From: Pempheris klunzingeri
Lineage: Eukaryota > Chordata > Actinopteri > Acropomatiformes > Pempheridae
Assembly (NCBI RefSeq): GCF_042242105.1
Contig: NC_092017.1
Coordinates: forward strand, 14,301,932-14,365,931
Direction: 5' to 3'
DNA length: 64,000 nucleotides
Below, in pieces: positions 11,026-20,750 of this stretch; the first letter of the stretch is position 1, and every line of letters starts with the position of its first letter. The notes beneath the pieces are model-generated. The model worked only from the letters and a program-made list of their open reading frames with translations, ran no database searches and was not told the origin of the DNA. Both the position numbers and the translations under genes were made by a program.

Positions 11026-12306
11026 GTGCTACAACAACACAAGGTGAGGGCCACGCTGCGCAAAGTCAACCCGCGCAAAGCAGCAGGACCAGACGGAGTG
11101 GCAGGCCGGGTCCTGAAGACGTGTGCAGAGCAGCTTGCTGAGGTGTTCACAAACATCTTCAACCTCTCACTGCAAACTGCTACTGTTCCCACATGTCTGA
11201 AGACCTCCACCATCATCCCTGTGCCTAAAAAGTCATCTGTCAAAGACCTGAACGACTACCGCCCCGTGGCATTGACACCTATTGCCATGAAGTGCTTCGA
11301 GAGGCTGGTGCTCTCACACATTAAAACCATCATCCCCCCCGACCTGGACAGTCATCAGTTTGCTTACAGAGCAAACCACTCCACGGAGGACGCACTCAAC
11401 ACCATGCTCCACACAGCCCTGACACACCTGGAGAGGCCCAACAGCTACGTGTGGATGCTTTTTGTGGACTTTAGCTCTGCATTTAACACCGTCATCCCAC
11501 ACAAGCTGGTCAACGAACTGGACTTTTTGGGACTGGGCTCCTCACTGTGTTCGTGGATTATGGACTTTCTCACAGGAAGACCACAACAAGTGAGAATAGG
11601 ACACCACACCTCCTCTGCCCTTATCCTGAACACTGGAACCCCACAGGGCTGTGTGCTGAGCCCCATCCTCTTCACACATGACTGTACCCCCACTCACACC
11701 TCCAACTCCATAGTCAAATTTGCAGACGACACCACAGTAGTTGGCCTCATCACGGACAACAACGAGTCTGCATACCGGCAAGAGGTGGCGCATCTGGCTG
11801 AGTGGTGTGAGGACAGCAACCTGGTCCTGAACACCTCCAAGACAAAAGAGATGATCACTGACTTCAGGAGATCTAAGGCGAGAGACCACCCCCCGCTCCA
11901 CATCCATGGACAAGCTGTGGAAAGTGTGGAGAGTCTCAGGTTTCTTGGAGTCAGTGTCTCCACTCAGATATCTTGGTCTACCAACACCTCAAACCTGGTG
12001 AAGAAGGCTCAGCAAAGACTCTTCTTCCTCAGAAAGCTGAGAAAGGCCAAACTCCCCAAGGAGCTTATAATCAACTTCTACCGCAGCACCTTCGAGAGCA
12101 TCCTCACAAACTGCATCACCGTGTGGTTTGGGAGCCGCACGGCGGCGGAGAGGGCGGCCCTGCATAGAGTGGTTAAGGCAGCTCAGAGGATCATGGGGCT
12201 GGAGCTCCCTCACCTAGACACACTCTATGCCAGCAGACTGAGGAAGAAGGCCAGGAGCATCACAGTGGACACCACACACCCTGGAATCTCCCTTTTTGAA
12301 CTTTAA
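11026..12306 (+). pseudogene. Reverse transcriptase remnant of the L2-like LINE
   Basis: An open frame of about 426 codons covers most of the RT domain: KAAGPDGV near the start, then [20 protein letters not shown], the domain A Asp in VDFSSAFNT, the [13 protein letters not shown] motif, and the catalytic FADDTTVVG. No genuine Met start is visible because the frame is entered from a frameshifted endonuclease part. A few residues are missing after SPILF, just before THDC, and the frame closes early at FEL where the family continues with an LPSGRR-type segment. The rest of the C-terminus (NRLKNSFYPRAV) is readable in another frame from about 12306. It is inactive as an element. Confidence 0.88.
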
Positions 12307-12411
12307 ATCCACCACGAACAGGCTGAAGAACAGCTTCTACCCCAGAGCTGTGGCCTCCATCACACCCCTCCCCCCTGTTTCCAAGAATTCCTAACCAGGA
12401 CTACCTCAGCA

Positions 12412-12906
12412 GCCGCGTTTCCACCAGCACGACTTGGCCCTACTCGACTCGACTCGGCACGGTACGGTACGGTTGTGTTTCCATTACACCAGGTACCACC
12501 TCAAACGTGGGCGGGGTCGTCATAGCAAGGCGGGCCGAAACTCCGGTAGCGTAATTTGTATACGGCACAAACAAACACAACAAAGGACGTGGAGCGTTTG
12601 TTTTGCGTGTATCCGTTTAACTCGTTCACAGAAATAATAAAACGCTCCGTCTCTGTTTCCGGGGTTTTAAAAACGGCGGGTTTGATAGTCGCTCTCATGA
12701 CTCATCAAGTGACGCCGCTCCCTGGCCAATCAGTGGTCTGCAGTCTGGTGACGTCGCATTGTCAGCTCGACTCAGCTCGCTTGGAACCCCGGCAGAGGAG
12801 GTACTAAAATAGTACATGGTACCAGGTACTAGGGCCGGTGGAAACGCTACCTAAAGCGTACCGAGTCGAGTCGAGTAGGGCCAAGTCGAGCCGGTGGAAA
12901 CGCGGC
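12412..12906. mobile_element. 495-bp nested element with ~47-bp terminal inverted repeats (MITE-like)
   Basis: The left end GCCGCGTTTCCACCAGCACG and the right end, ending in GGAAACGCGGC, are inverted copies over about 47 bp (shared core CTTGGCCCTACTCGACTCGA) with two or three mismatches. A second GGTGGAAACG block lies near 12836-12845, giving a subterminal repeat. No coding capacity is seen, which fits a non-autonomous DNA transposon. I could not fix a clean target duplication, so the superfamily (hAT or PIF-Harbinger) is open. It interrupts the LINE 3' region and is therefore younger than the LINE. Confidence 0.82.
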
Positions 12907-13020
12907 ATAAGCAGAGGCTAGCTGCACTATCTTTGTACATACACTGTTACTCACTTTTTCATGCTGCATTGCACTGTTCTGTACATAGTGTTTATTTCGT
13001 AACTGTTATTCTTGATAATT

Positions 13021-13023
13021 GTG

Positions 13024-13060
<37 letters not shown>

Positions 13061-13069
13061 ATATATATT
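13021..13069 (+). repeat. (TATG)n/(TA)n microsatellite
   Basis: ATATGT units repeat five or more times, then pure AT. It lies in the 3' UTR of the LINE. Confidence 0.9.
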
Positions 13070-13206
13070 TCCTTTTGCCTATTTTGATATCTTTATTTAT
13101 TGTCTTTATTGTCTTTTTTGTAAATGTCATATGGGAGAGGTCAGACGGAATTCCATTATACTTTGCCGTATAATGACAATAAACCTGATTCTGATTCTGA
13201 TTCTGA

Positions 13207-16094
13207 ACCACATTTTACAGCTTGCATGTATAAACTCTACTTCATATAATGGTTGAAGGTATGTATATACGAGGTACATTGGTGTCCAGCTGCTGTATAT
13301 ACAAACATGCCTCACTGCACATTTTAATGATTTTCAGTTCAACAGACAGCCTCACTTCTTGATAAACATTAATTTTAAATATCAAATAATTAAATTTAAT
13401 GGGATCCTCCCACAGAAGTAACTGAATTTAATGGGAAGAAATTGTCGAAGCATATTATGATAAAAAAGGCTTTCAGTACATAATGTCTGCACAATTACAT
13501 TACAGCATTCCATCCGTATATATATGACATTAGGAAGCATGTCTTGCACATACAGATTATTTTTGTGTACTCAGTTTTCAACAAGACTGACATTTTAAAT
13601 CTTTGCTCAATGTATCCGCAAGGCTGTTGTATTTACAGCATAGATTCTTAATGTAATTTACCTGTCAATCTGTACATTTTCTGAGAAACTATGCACAACC
13701 CAGAGCACATGCAGCACGTGGTTAAGCAGAAGCAGACTACAAAAAGAGCGCAGCAAAGTGTACAAGTGGTTACAGGAACTACAGCAGAATTGGAAAGTTT
13801 GATCCATATCTATACAACTGTACGGCCTTGTGTCTGTCAAAGAAGCATTGAGCATGACCTTGGAGCAAAACCTGCTCACTTGTTAAAAAAGGCAGCAATT
13901 GAATGACAAAACGATCCACTGCATGTGCTGTCTGACGCACATCTGGTCATTAGAAAAAAAGTATCTGTCTCAGTTAAGGTACCCATAGTACACCTAAAGC
14001 CTAAAGATGTCAGAAGCAGAGCCTAATACCACATGTTAATAAAATGAGTCTCATTTCTAGCAGTTCTTCTTTGCCTCTAATTGACTGCCTTTGCCTTATT
14101 GAATTGTTATCAGTTAGTATCTAAGTTATCCACATGTTAGAGACCCTCGCTCTGGTGGTATTGTCTATGAAAGAGTAGAGGCCAGACCTGATCTGCATGT
14201 AAACGTGTCGAGATAACTTTCCTTATGATTTGGTGCTATATAAACAAAGCTGACTTGACTGATTCACTAAAGGATTTGTTTGAATATAATGCATCAAATT
14301 GTGAAGATTTTACTTGCATATTTATCTACCAAGAGTTTGACAGAAAGACTGACAGTATGTGGCAATTAAACCTGAATCTACTGTGAACCTTGATGCTATA
14401 AAAGCTGTGATTAATCATCTTTGTAAATGATGAATCACAATTATTCAGTATTTCAAATACGTATTGTAGGTGGTACAAGGAACATGCAGCCGTGTTTCAG
14501 TTCAAGAGGTACAGTCAGGTTCAGTTTAATGCTGAACAGAGACACTAATTTATACACCATGAAAACCAATTTGCACCCCTTCCAAGAAGAGTGGTGTTAT
14601 TCAATCAGGACAATCAGAGCACTTGACAAGAAGAGATTAACAAAAGACAATAACAGGAAAATATAGCCCTAGCCACACTAGACTGGGAATGTTAAGAGAC
14701 AAATGTTAATGTGATGAAATAATTAACCAGGCACTCCAGAGAAGCAGGATTGATCCGAGCAACGGTCCATTTGCCTTCCTTCGAAAAGAGATCAGTCGAT
14801 CAGTCCTAGCACAAAGCTAATCAAACTGCCTATTGAACTGATAAACGGCAACTGGGCTGCATGACTGCAATTTTAAAGGCTCCACTTCAAGAATAAAAGA
14901 GACGTGAGGGGATGAAGTCGACTGGCAACACAGTGTTTTCCTCCAGCAGGCTGTCATCTATAACACAAACACTGATTATTCAAACTGCCTCTTCCTTTAT
15001 TGTCAAACTCCCGTGATTTGAGAAAACAGGCTCTTATGCTGCTTCTGATGGATTTGTTTGTCTAAATACATCACTGCAGGCTTTCTTGCGGGTTCTCTTT
15101 CCAAAAAGGAGGTAAAAACACATGCATAACATTGGAGAAAGTCCCAGAATGTAGAAATACAAGGGCAGAGACAAACAGCCTAGATGACAGATGGATGATA
15201 CGAGCATATCATGGCACTTTAGTATCTAAAACCCCATCAACAACTTGCCAGACACTCTATTCACTGCAGCAATTGCAGTCTCGATTTTTTCACCTTTAAT
15301 TACTCCCTCGCTCCTTGAGGTAATGACGGTTGCTTTCCCTAACCTCTGAGATTGAACTGGGGAGATTTCTTTCCCCACACTTGAAGTTTTATGATTACCA
15401 AGTCTAGACCCACTTAGTAATTAGCACAACCTAATTCAAGTCTGCCTCGGTGTGGCCCTTACACTGACACCTGCTCTGTCACTCAGAGCAGCACACTGAA
15501 TATGAAGATTTGAATCCTCTTGTATCAGCCTAATGACTCACTGTCTCCCATCTCATCCTGTTGCACTGGTAAAAGCCAAAGTGAAGAGAGATTCATGCTC
15601 TGTCATGGTGTCAGCACATTGCTAATTTGGTCATGTTTTGTAAGCTAATTAAGTATGCAACAAGCCAAGATGTGTGGAGTTGAAAAAGCAGCTTCCTGTG
15701 AGGGCCAAATTAAAAAAAAAAAATACATGCATCTGCCCTCACAGAGGAGTCTTTTCTTGAAGGCAACGTAAAGTACAAAAACAACTATGGTTGAAATTAT
15801 AAATGGTAAATTATAATATCAAAAAACATAAGAAAAACTGCAGGCAGTTATGTTTCGAGTGACATAAAAGCAACTGTGCACTTCATCTGTTTCACTGATC
15901 AGTGTTATCACTGAAGACTGAAGGAAAACTCCTCATTATGGGTGTCTGCGCCCTGTCCTGCTCCTCTGGGTGGCACACAGGCATAACCTCAAACATAACA
16001 TCATAACCCCTGCCAATAAGATTTAATTATCGGCTGAGCTCAAAACAGCCGCGAAACTGGTGTTAGAAAATAGAAACTGCGCAGGATTTCTTAC
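13207..16094. other. Intergenic sequence, possible conserved non-coding stretches
   Basis: No exon is supported. The part at about 14700-15700 lacks repeats and has balanced composition with several TAATTA-type homeodomain cores (near 15417-15435 and 15645-15655). That is how fish conserved non-coding elements often look, but conservation cannot be judged from one sequence. Confidence 0.4.
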
Positions 16095-16180
16095 CTAAAG
16101 AGAGAGAACTCCTTTCCATTTCGTTCACCTTTCCACTGAAAATGAAAATGTGGCGGCAGACACGACCACGTCCGCTGTAC

Positions 16181-16182
<2 letters not shown>

Positions 16183-16225
<43 letters not shown>

Positions 16226-16234
16226 GGGGGGGGG
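16183..16234 (+). repeat. (GA)n followed by poly(G)
   Basis: About 16 GA units run into about 20 consecutive G (16215-16234). The G run could form quadruplex structures. It also produces artefactual Leu-Ser and Glu-Arg reading frames. Confidence 0.95.
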
Positions 16235-16876
16235 AGATCTGTGCCAGGTTATTAACCAGGGGGAATCGGGGGAATGGGAGCAGTTGCCAGTTACAACACC
16301 TTTTACTGACAAGACCAAATAATACAAGTTAAGTCGCCATTATGTGACATACTCCAAATTGTATTTAAAAACTCAATGTAACCGTGTGTTCATATTGAGG
16401 CAGAGTTGGTGACAAACAGCGCAGTCCAGGAAACCTACTTGTTGCCTTCTGCATGGTCAGACAAGCAGCCATAACCTGGAAACCTAAATGTGCGGCTCCA
16501 CGGTCATGACAGGCTGCACTGCAGTTTATATATTTATGGCTCACTTGTAAACAGAGAGCACAGCACACTTCCTATCATCAAACTATTTCGTCCATTTGTT
16601 TTTTTTATTTTTACAATGTGCACTACATTTGTTGCCATAGGGACCAATAAAAGAGGATCCTGACTCGACCCACTTTGAAATCGGTCGAATAAAAAAAAAG
16701 ACGTAATATCTTGTGATAAAAACGAGTCAGATGAACTGGTCCCGAGGTTAGTGGGCTGAGGTGATTCTTTTGAATGAGTGGAGTGAATGAGGTGATGCGG
16801 CGCAACACAGTTTGGCTCTGTGGGTCTGTGTGTGTCTGTCCTTAAGTGTGTACGTGTGTGTGTCTGTCCGAAAGCG

Positions 16877-16882
<6 letters not shown>

Positions 16883-16946
<64 letters not shown>
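16883..16946 (+). repeat. (TG)n microsatellite
   Basis: Thirty-two uninterrupted TG units. A less regular TG-rich stretch precedes it from about 16820. Confidence 0.95.
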
Positions 16947-16947
<1 letters not shown>

Positions 16948-17059
16948 TACACACTCAGGCCGCTGGGTGGCAGCAAATGCATGTTGTATTAATAAAGCAA
17001 CGTCTCCTTTGTCCTGACCACGGTGCGTACATTTACCATTGACTGTCTAAAATATATCC

Positions 17060-17084
17060 ATTCATTCATTCATTCATTCATTCA
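17060..17084 (+). repeat. (ATTC)n microsatellite
   Basis: About six ATTC units. Confidence 0.9.
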
Positions 17085-17230
17085 GTGATTTATTTACACA
17101 ATGGCTCTGACTAGTCACTGATTTAGCGTTTTAAGAAAGACTCAACAATATACAGAAACAATGCTCACCTCAGACAACACAAGACCAGTTGAACTTACTC
17201 AGACTTCATTGTATGCAACGACTCTGACTT

Positions 17231-17279
17231 TACACACACACGCACACTCACACACACAAGCACACACACACACACACAA
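17231..17279 (+). repeat. (CA)n imperfect microsatellite
   Basis: CA-rich tract with interruptions CG, CTCA and AAG. Confidence 0.9.
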
Positions 17280-17775
17280 ACATTTGTGTAGTTTGCCCAG
17301 TTATTTCACTCTGTTGATCATCGTCCATTAGTGTCAGAATGAGTGAATTTCTGATTCTGATGATTAAATAAAATCATCAAAAGAAATGTCTCCCTGCACA
17401 TCTTCACATCTTCCTAATGACAAATAGTGAAGTCCTAAAGCAAATATGCCATAAAGTGATGCAGGGAGGGTTCGGTGAGAGTGGGACACCTCTTGGCAAA
17501 TGCTCATTGTAACAAATATTCTAAAATGAGACATCACTGGTCGACAGTATTTTTCACAGCAAAGGCAATATATTAACTCTTTTAGTCCACTATAACTACT
17601 AGGCCTACATTAAGGTAAAAAAGTAAAATGAGAGTTTTAAGGAGTTATAGGTCACTACAATGTGATGTTTAATATACATATGAACATTAATATAATTAAT
17701 ATAACCTTAAAATATCAGTCAAATTGTACTGTATTGTCATTAGTATTAATTTGTTTATTCGAGATGATTTTCATA

Positions 17776-17779
17776 GTGT

Positions 17780-17819
<40 letters not shown>
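17776..17819 (+). repeat. (TG)n(CG)n alternating tract upstream of the cep350 promoter
   Basis: TG units pass directly into CGCGCGTG, so purine-pyrimidine alternation continues through a CG segment. It lies a few bases before the GC box at 17824. Confidence 0.92.
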
Positions 17820-17823
17820 ATGA

Positions 17824-17870
17824 GGGGGCGGGGCTTCCCTAGAGTTTGACGTGGTCCAACTCTCGCGATA
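17824..17870 (+). promoter_or_regulatory. cep350: Probable cep350 core promoter: GC box and TCTCGCGA-type motif
   Basis: GGGGGCGGGGC at 17824-17834 matches an Sp/KLF GC box. TCTCGCGATA at 17861-17870 is one base from the TCTCGCGAGA element found at many vertebrate housekeeping promoters and bound by BANP. No TATA box is seen at a suitable distance. CpGs are clustered here in otherwise CpG-poor DNA, and the first donor site of cep350 follows at 18249. The transcription start itself is not visible from sequence. Confidence 0.6.
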
Positions 17871-18043
17871 TTTCGGTTTCTCCGTTACCAACCCGTCTTA
17901 GATACTCCAGTTTCACCGTTGACAAACATCAACATAGTAACCCGGGAAAGGCAGCCTCAGAGGCGGGTAGCGAAATTTCTCTCTAGGAATCTCACAGCCG
18001 GCCTGGAAATTTGGTTACCCGGACAAACGACGAGACAGTAACA

Positions 18044-18061
18044 ATGGGTGCATGCCGCTAG
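18044..18061 (+). other. Five-codon uORF in the cep350 leader
   Basis: AACAATGGG gives A at -3 and G at +4, a strong initiation context. The frame is ATG-GGT-GCA-TGC-CGC-TAG. If transcription starts upstream it would be met first by scanning ribosomes and lies about 43 nt before the hairpin at 18105. Confidence 0.5.
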
Positions 18062-18104
18062 AAAAAGTTGCTAGCTTAGTTGGCACAACTGCTAGCTAAC
18101 ATTG

Positions 18105-18138
18105 GTTTGCTAACGTTAGTCGGCTAACGTTAGCAAAC
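18105..18138 (+). promoter_or_regulatory. Perfect 15-bp hairpin in the cep350 5' leader
   Basis: GTTTGCTAACGTTAG at 18105-18119 and CTAACGTTAGCAAAC at 18124-18138 are exact inverted copies separated by the four bases TCGG. In RNA this would make a 15-bp stem with a tetraloop. GCTAACGTTAGC palindromes are frequent in fish DNA, so the match could instead be a repeat-derived or DNA-binding motif. Confidence 0.75.
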
Positions 18139-18212
18139 AGACAGCTGAACGAAACTGAGGAAGAAGTCCGGAGAAGTTTGGATTTTCTTATCACCAGGGC
18201 GTCAGCATCAAT

Positions 18213-18224
18213 ATGGACACCTAG
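18213..18224 (+). other. Three-codon uORF in the cep350 leader
   Basis: ATG-GAC-ACC-TAG lies 24 nt before the exon 1 donor. It is the last AUG in exon 1 before the main start in exon 2. Confidence 0.45.
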
Positions 18225-18248
18225 ACACGTTGGATCGTTTCCCTAAAG

Positions 18249-20737
18249 GTAAATGTTATGTCCCTGCAAAGAGATGTTTAGCCCAGTTTATTCATGACTC
18301 TCCTGTCAGCTAGCGTTAACATGAACTCTCGAGTTCGGCGGCTCCGGCTATTGCCTGGACCGAAGACATTTCGAAATAGATTACCTTGAAGTCTGATGTT
18401 TGAATGAGTTGTAGGGATATTTTTTGGGTGTACAACGATTGTATTATAAAAGCCATCGTGGTTGCTGAAAAGTTGAGGTTGTTTTAGTAAGGATTCGGTG
18501 TTTTAAAACGCTATATTACCCTGATTGTTGGTTTTCACCCGAAGTAGATTAACGATGGACTGCTGTCCGGTTGTACGGGTGAGTAGTTCCTGGACAGGGT
18601 GGTTACATTCATAGCTTTGACACAGGCTGTGATATGTAGAGTTAGATGGCCATGACTCGCTGTTTAATTCATTATTGTTATAGTTTATTTAATTCAATAT
18701 AAACACTACTGTCGTGAACACCCAAGGACAGCCAGTGTTAAAAAGCTTATGTGCAGGTCCCAAAGTACTTTCAGACAGGACGCACCTACTTCAAGCTATC
18801 GATATTTTACAAAGTAGTATTGAAAATACGAAGTCATTGAATGAAAAGTAAATCTCATAGCGACCATTCCGGGGGCTAAGAAGTGATGCCAGGTCGATGT
18901 GAAGTGATAAAAAAGTGACTTATTACGATGTATTGAGGGGGATTAAAGTTGGAGTCAATACAAGCCGTGTGAAGTCAAAGATGGAACATTATTTCTTCCT
19001 CACCTGACAGCGGGGTGCTGCAAAGCAGCCTCTTGCACAGTGGTGAAATTAGTGGTCGGAAGGCGTATTGCAACAATCTATGTCTCTACATTAGTGCTTT
19101 TATATTGTGGCGTCCATCCACATGTAGCAGCACAGAGCGACTAATGCGGACAACGCTGCTGTTAGCCAGCGAAGAAGAAAGTATGCGCCATCTTGGATTT
19201 ACACGGGCCGTATTTACTTTTATAGAAATCACCCGCACTTCATCGGGGAGTTTGTGTTTTTGTCACTTAGACCCCTCAAGATATCGTGTGCACTTACCCT
19301 GATAGGTTGTTGACAAGTTCACGCTCACATAAACGAGTTTAAAATTTAATTACACTCGCGTTAATGAACTTTATGAGCTCTGAATACTTGTATAGGGCGA
19401 GTTCACTCTAGCAGCGATACAGGACTGGTGTACAGTGCTGTAGTCCTGGATCAAGCCAGTAGTTTGTAAACTCTTTAGTTAACTTCAATAAACTGGCTTG
19501 TTACGGAGATGGTACGTTTATCTTGTTCATTTCTAAAGTTAAGTTGGGAACAGGTAAGTATCGCATGTAATGCTGGCGTCGGCACATTTCAGTTCAAGTC
19601 AACTTTTGCCAAAAGTAGCTAATGTCAGCTGATCTCCTTTTCGATGAGGACAACTTGAAAGCATTAGTCTCTTGTATGAATTTACTAAGATCACAGTTAG
19701 TTTAACGCTGTATCATTTTATCTTCCCTTGGCTCTCCTACCTGAAGTTTTTGATCTAGTGCCATCTGGATTCAGATAACAGAAGGGACACAGACTTACTG
19801 TCTCTAGTCTGGTTTGGTAAATATAGTTTAAATCACATTGTCTGCACTGTTAGATATATTTTTATAAATGTGGTCATGTGCTCAAGGTAATATGTTAATG
19901 TGGAGGACTGTTAGTTAAAAAGTCTGTTGAAGTAGAAGCAGAGATGAACTTCCTTTTTCTTCCTGTTTGCTCTCTCAGCCTTCGTGCCTGAGGGCTTTGT
20001 CACGTGATCATTATAAGTAAAAGGCATGACTCCTAAGAACTCCTTATGACTCAAGGAGTGTTAAATATCAGTCCAAAACACCCACTGATGGCAAAGGTAC
20101 AATAAACAGTTCAAAGTGGCAAAGATGTCAACCAGCACTAAACATAAATTTGTCGTTGACTTTATAAGAGTGATACCTATGTAAGACCAGACACATGAAC
20201 TCTAGCTTTGCAGGTGTTTTAGGTAAACATCACATGACGGACATGTGACAGTTTGGCTTACCTTCCTTCATGGAGATCATTTTAGGAATGTGTTGTTGTT
20301 TAACCTGTTTTAAATGGCATTGTGACATTAGTCTGCTGTCCACAAGCTGTCTTAAAAGTGACGTATGTTGTACAAGGAATTAATAAGGCTATACACAAAG
20401 TATTTACTATGTATTTGAATTAGTTCTCAGTTTTGGCATGAATTGTAGCTGGCCATCTAGACTTTTGTCTCAAAGGCTTGCTTCTGTCTGCATCATTTTC
20501 TTGCTTGATTGATTTATTTTGCATTTTATTTCTGTTTGTTACTCCATGTATTAGTTTCACTTAACATATTTGGTTTTATCTGCCTGACTGATAGCTAAAA
20601 TTTCCAACCGTTACCTATGGAGAGTACTAGAGTAGATACTGTTATGACATATATTTTGTCTTTATCTCATTCATTTAAATTTTATCTTAGCTTAGTCGTG
20701 GTTTTCATTATTTGCCTGTGTCTTATTTTGGCTGCAG
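18249..20737 (+). other. cep350: cep350 intron 1
   Basis: A 2.5-kb intron running from donor GTAAAT to acceptor GCTGCAG. Only unique-looking sequence was noticed. The open frame at 19015-19302 is not supported by splice sites. Confidence 0.6.
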
Positions 20738-20750
20738 GTGAACAGGAGAG

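Larger units (their letters stand above)
10739..13206 (+). mobile_element. 5'-truncated, internally deleted L2/Maui-like non-LTR retrotransposon
   Basis: The element begins within the endonuclease domain (AVYIPPQANAKLALARLYD at 10740-10796, then IIVVGDFN near 10840), loses sequence near 10860-10920, and continues with a reverse transcriptase frame. The 3' UTR ends in ATTCTG tandem units at 13206. A separate inverted-repeat element is nested at 12412-12906. The layout (apurinic-type endonuclease, reverse transcriptase, short-repeat tail instead of poly(A)) is that of the CR1/L2 clade, and the RT wording is close to the Maui/L2 elements known from pufferfish. The copy is dead. Confidence 0.9.
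17875..18248 (+). other. cep350: cep350 non-coding exon 1 (5' UTR), start approximate
   Basis: The stretch from the promoter motifs to a donor GTAAAT at 18249 is CpG-containing and free of repeats. No long frame is present, and the next exon carrying the conserved start MRSS begins at 20738. The 5' limit is a guess. The leader contains a perfect hairpin (18105-18138) and two minimal upstream reading frames (18044-18061 and 18213-18224). Confidence 0.6.

Noticed and set aside
11542..11963. Minus-strand frames opposite the reverse transcriptase
   Set aside because: Shadows of the RT coding strand. The plus frame carries the known RT motifs.
17333..17362. ATTCTGATTCTGATG run resembling a LINE tail
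   Set aside because: Too short and without the preceding AATTTCCC or AATAAA part of the LINE 3' end.
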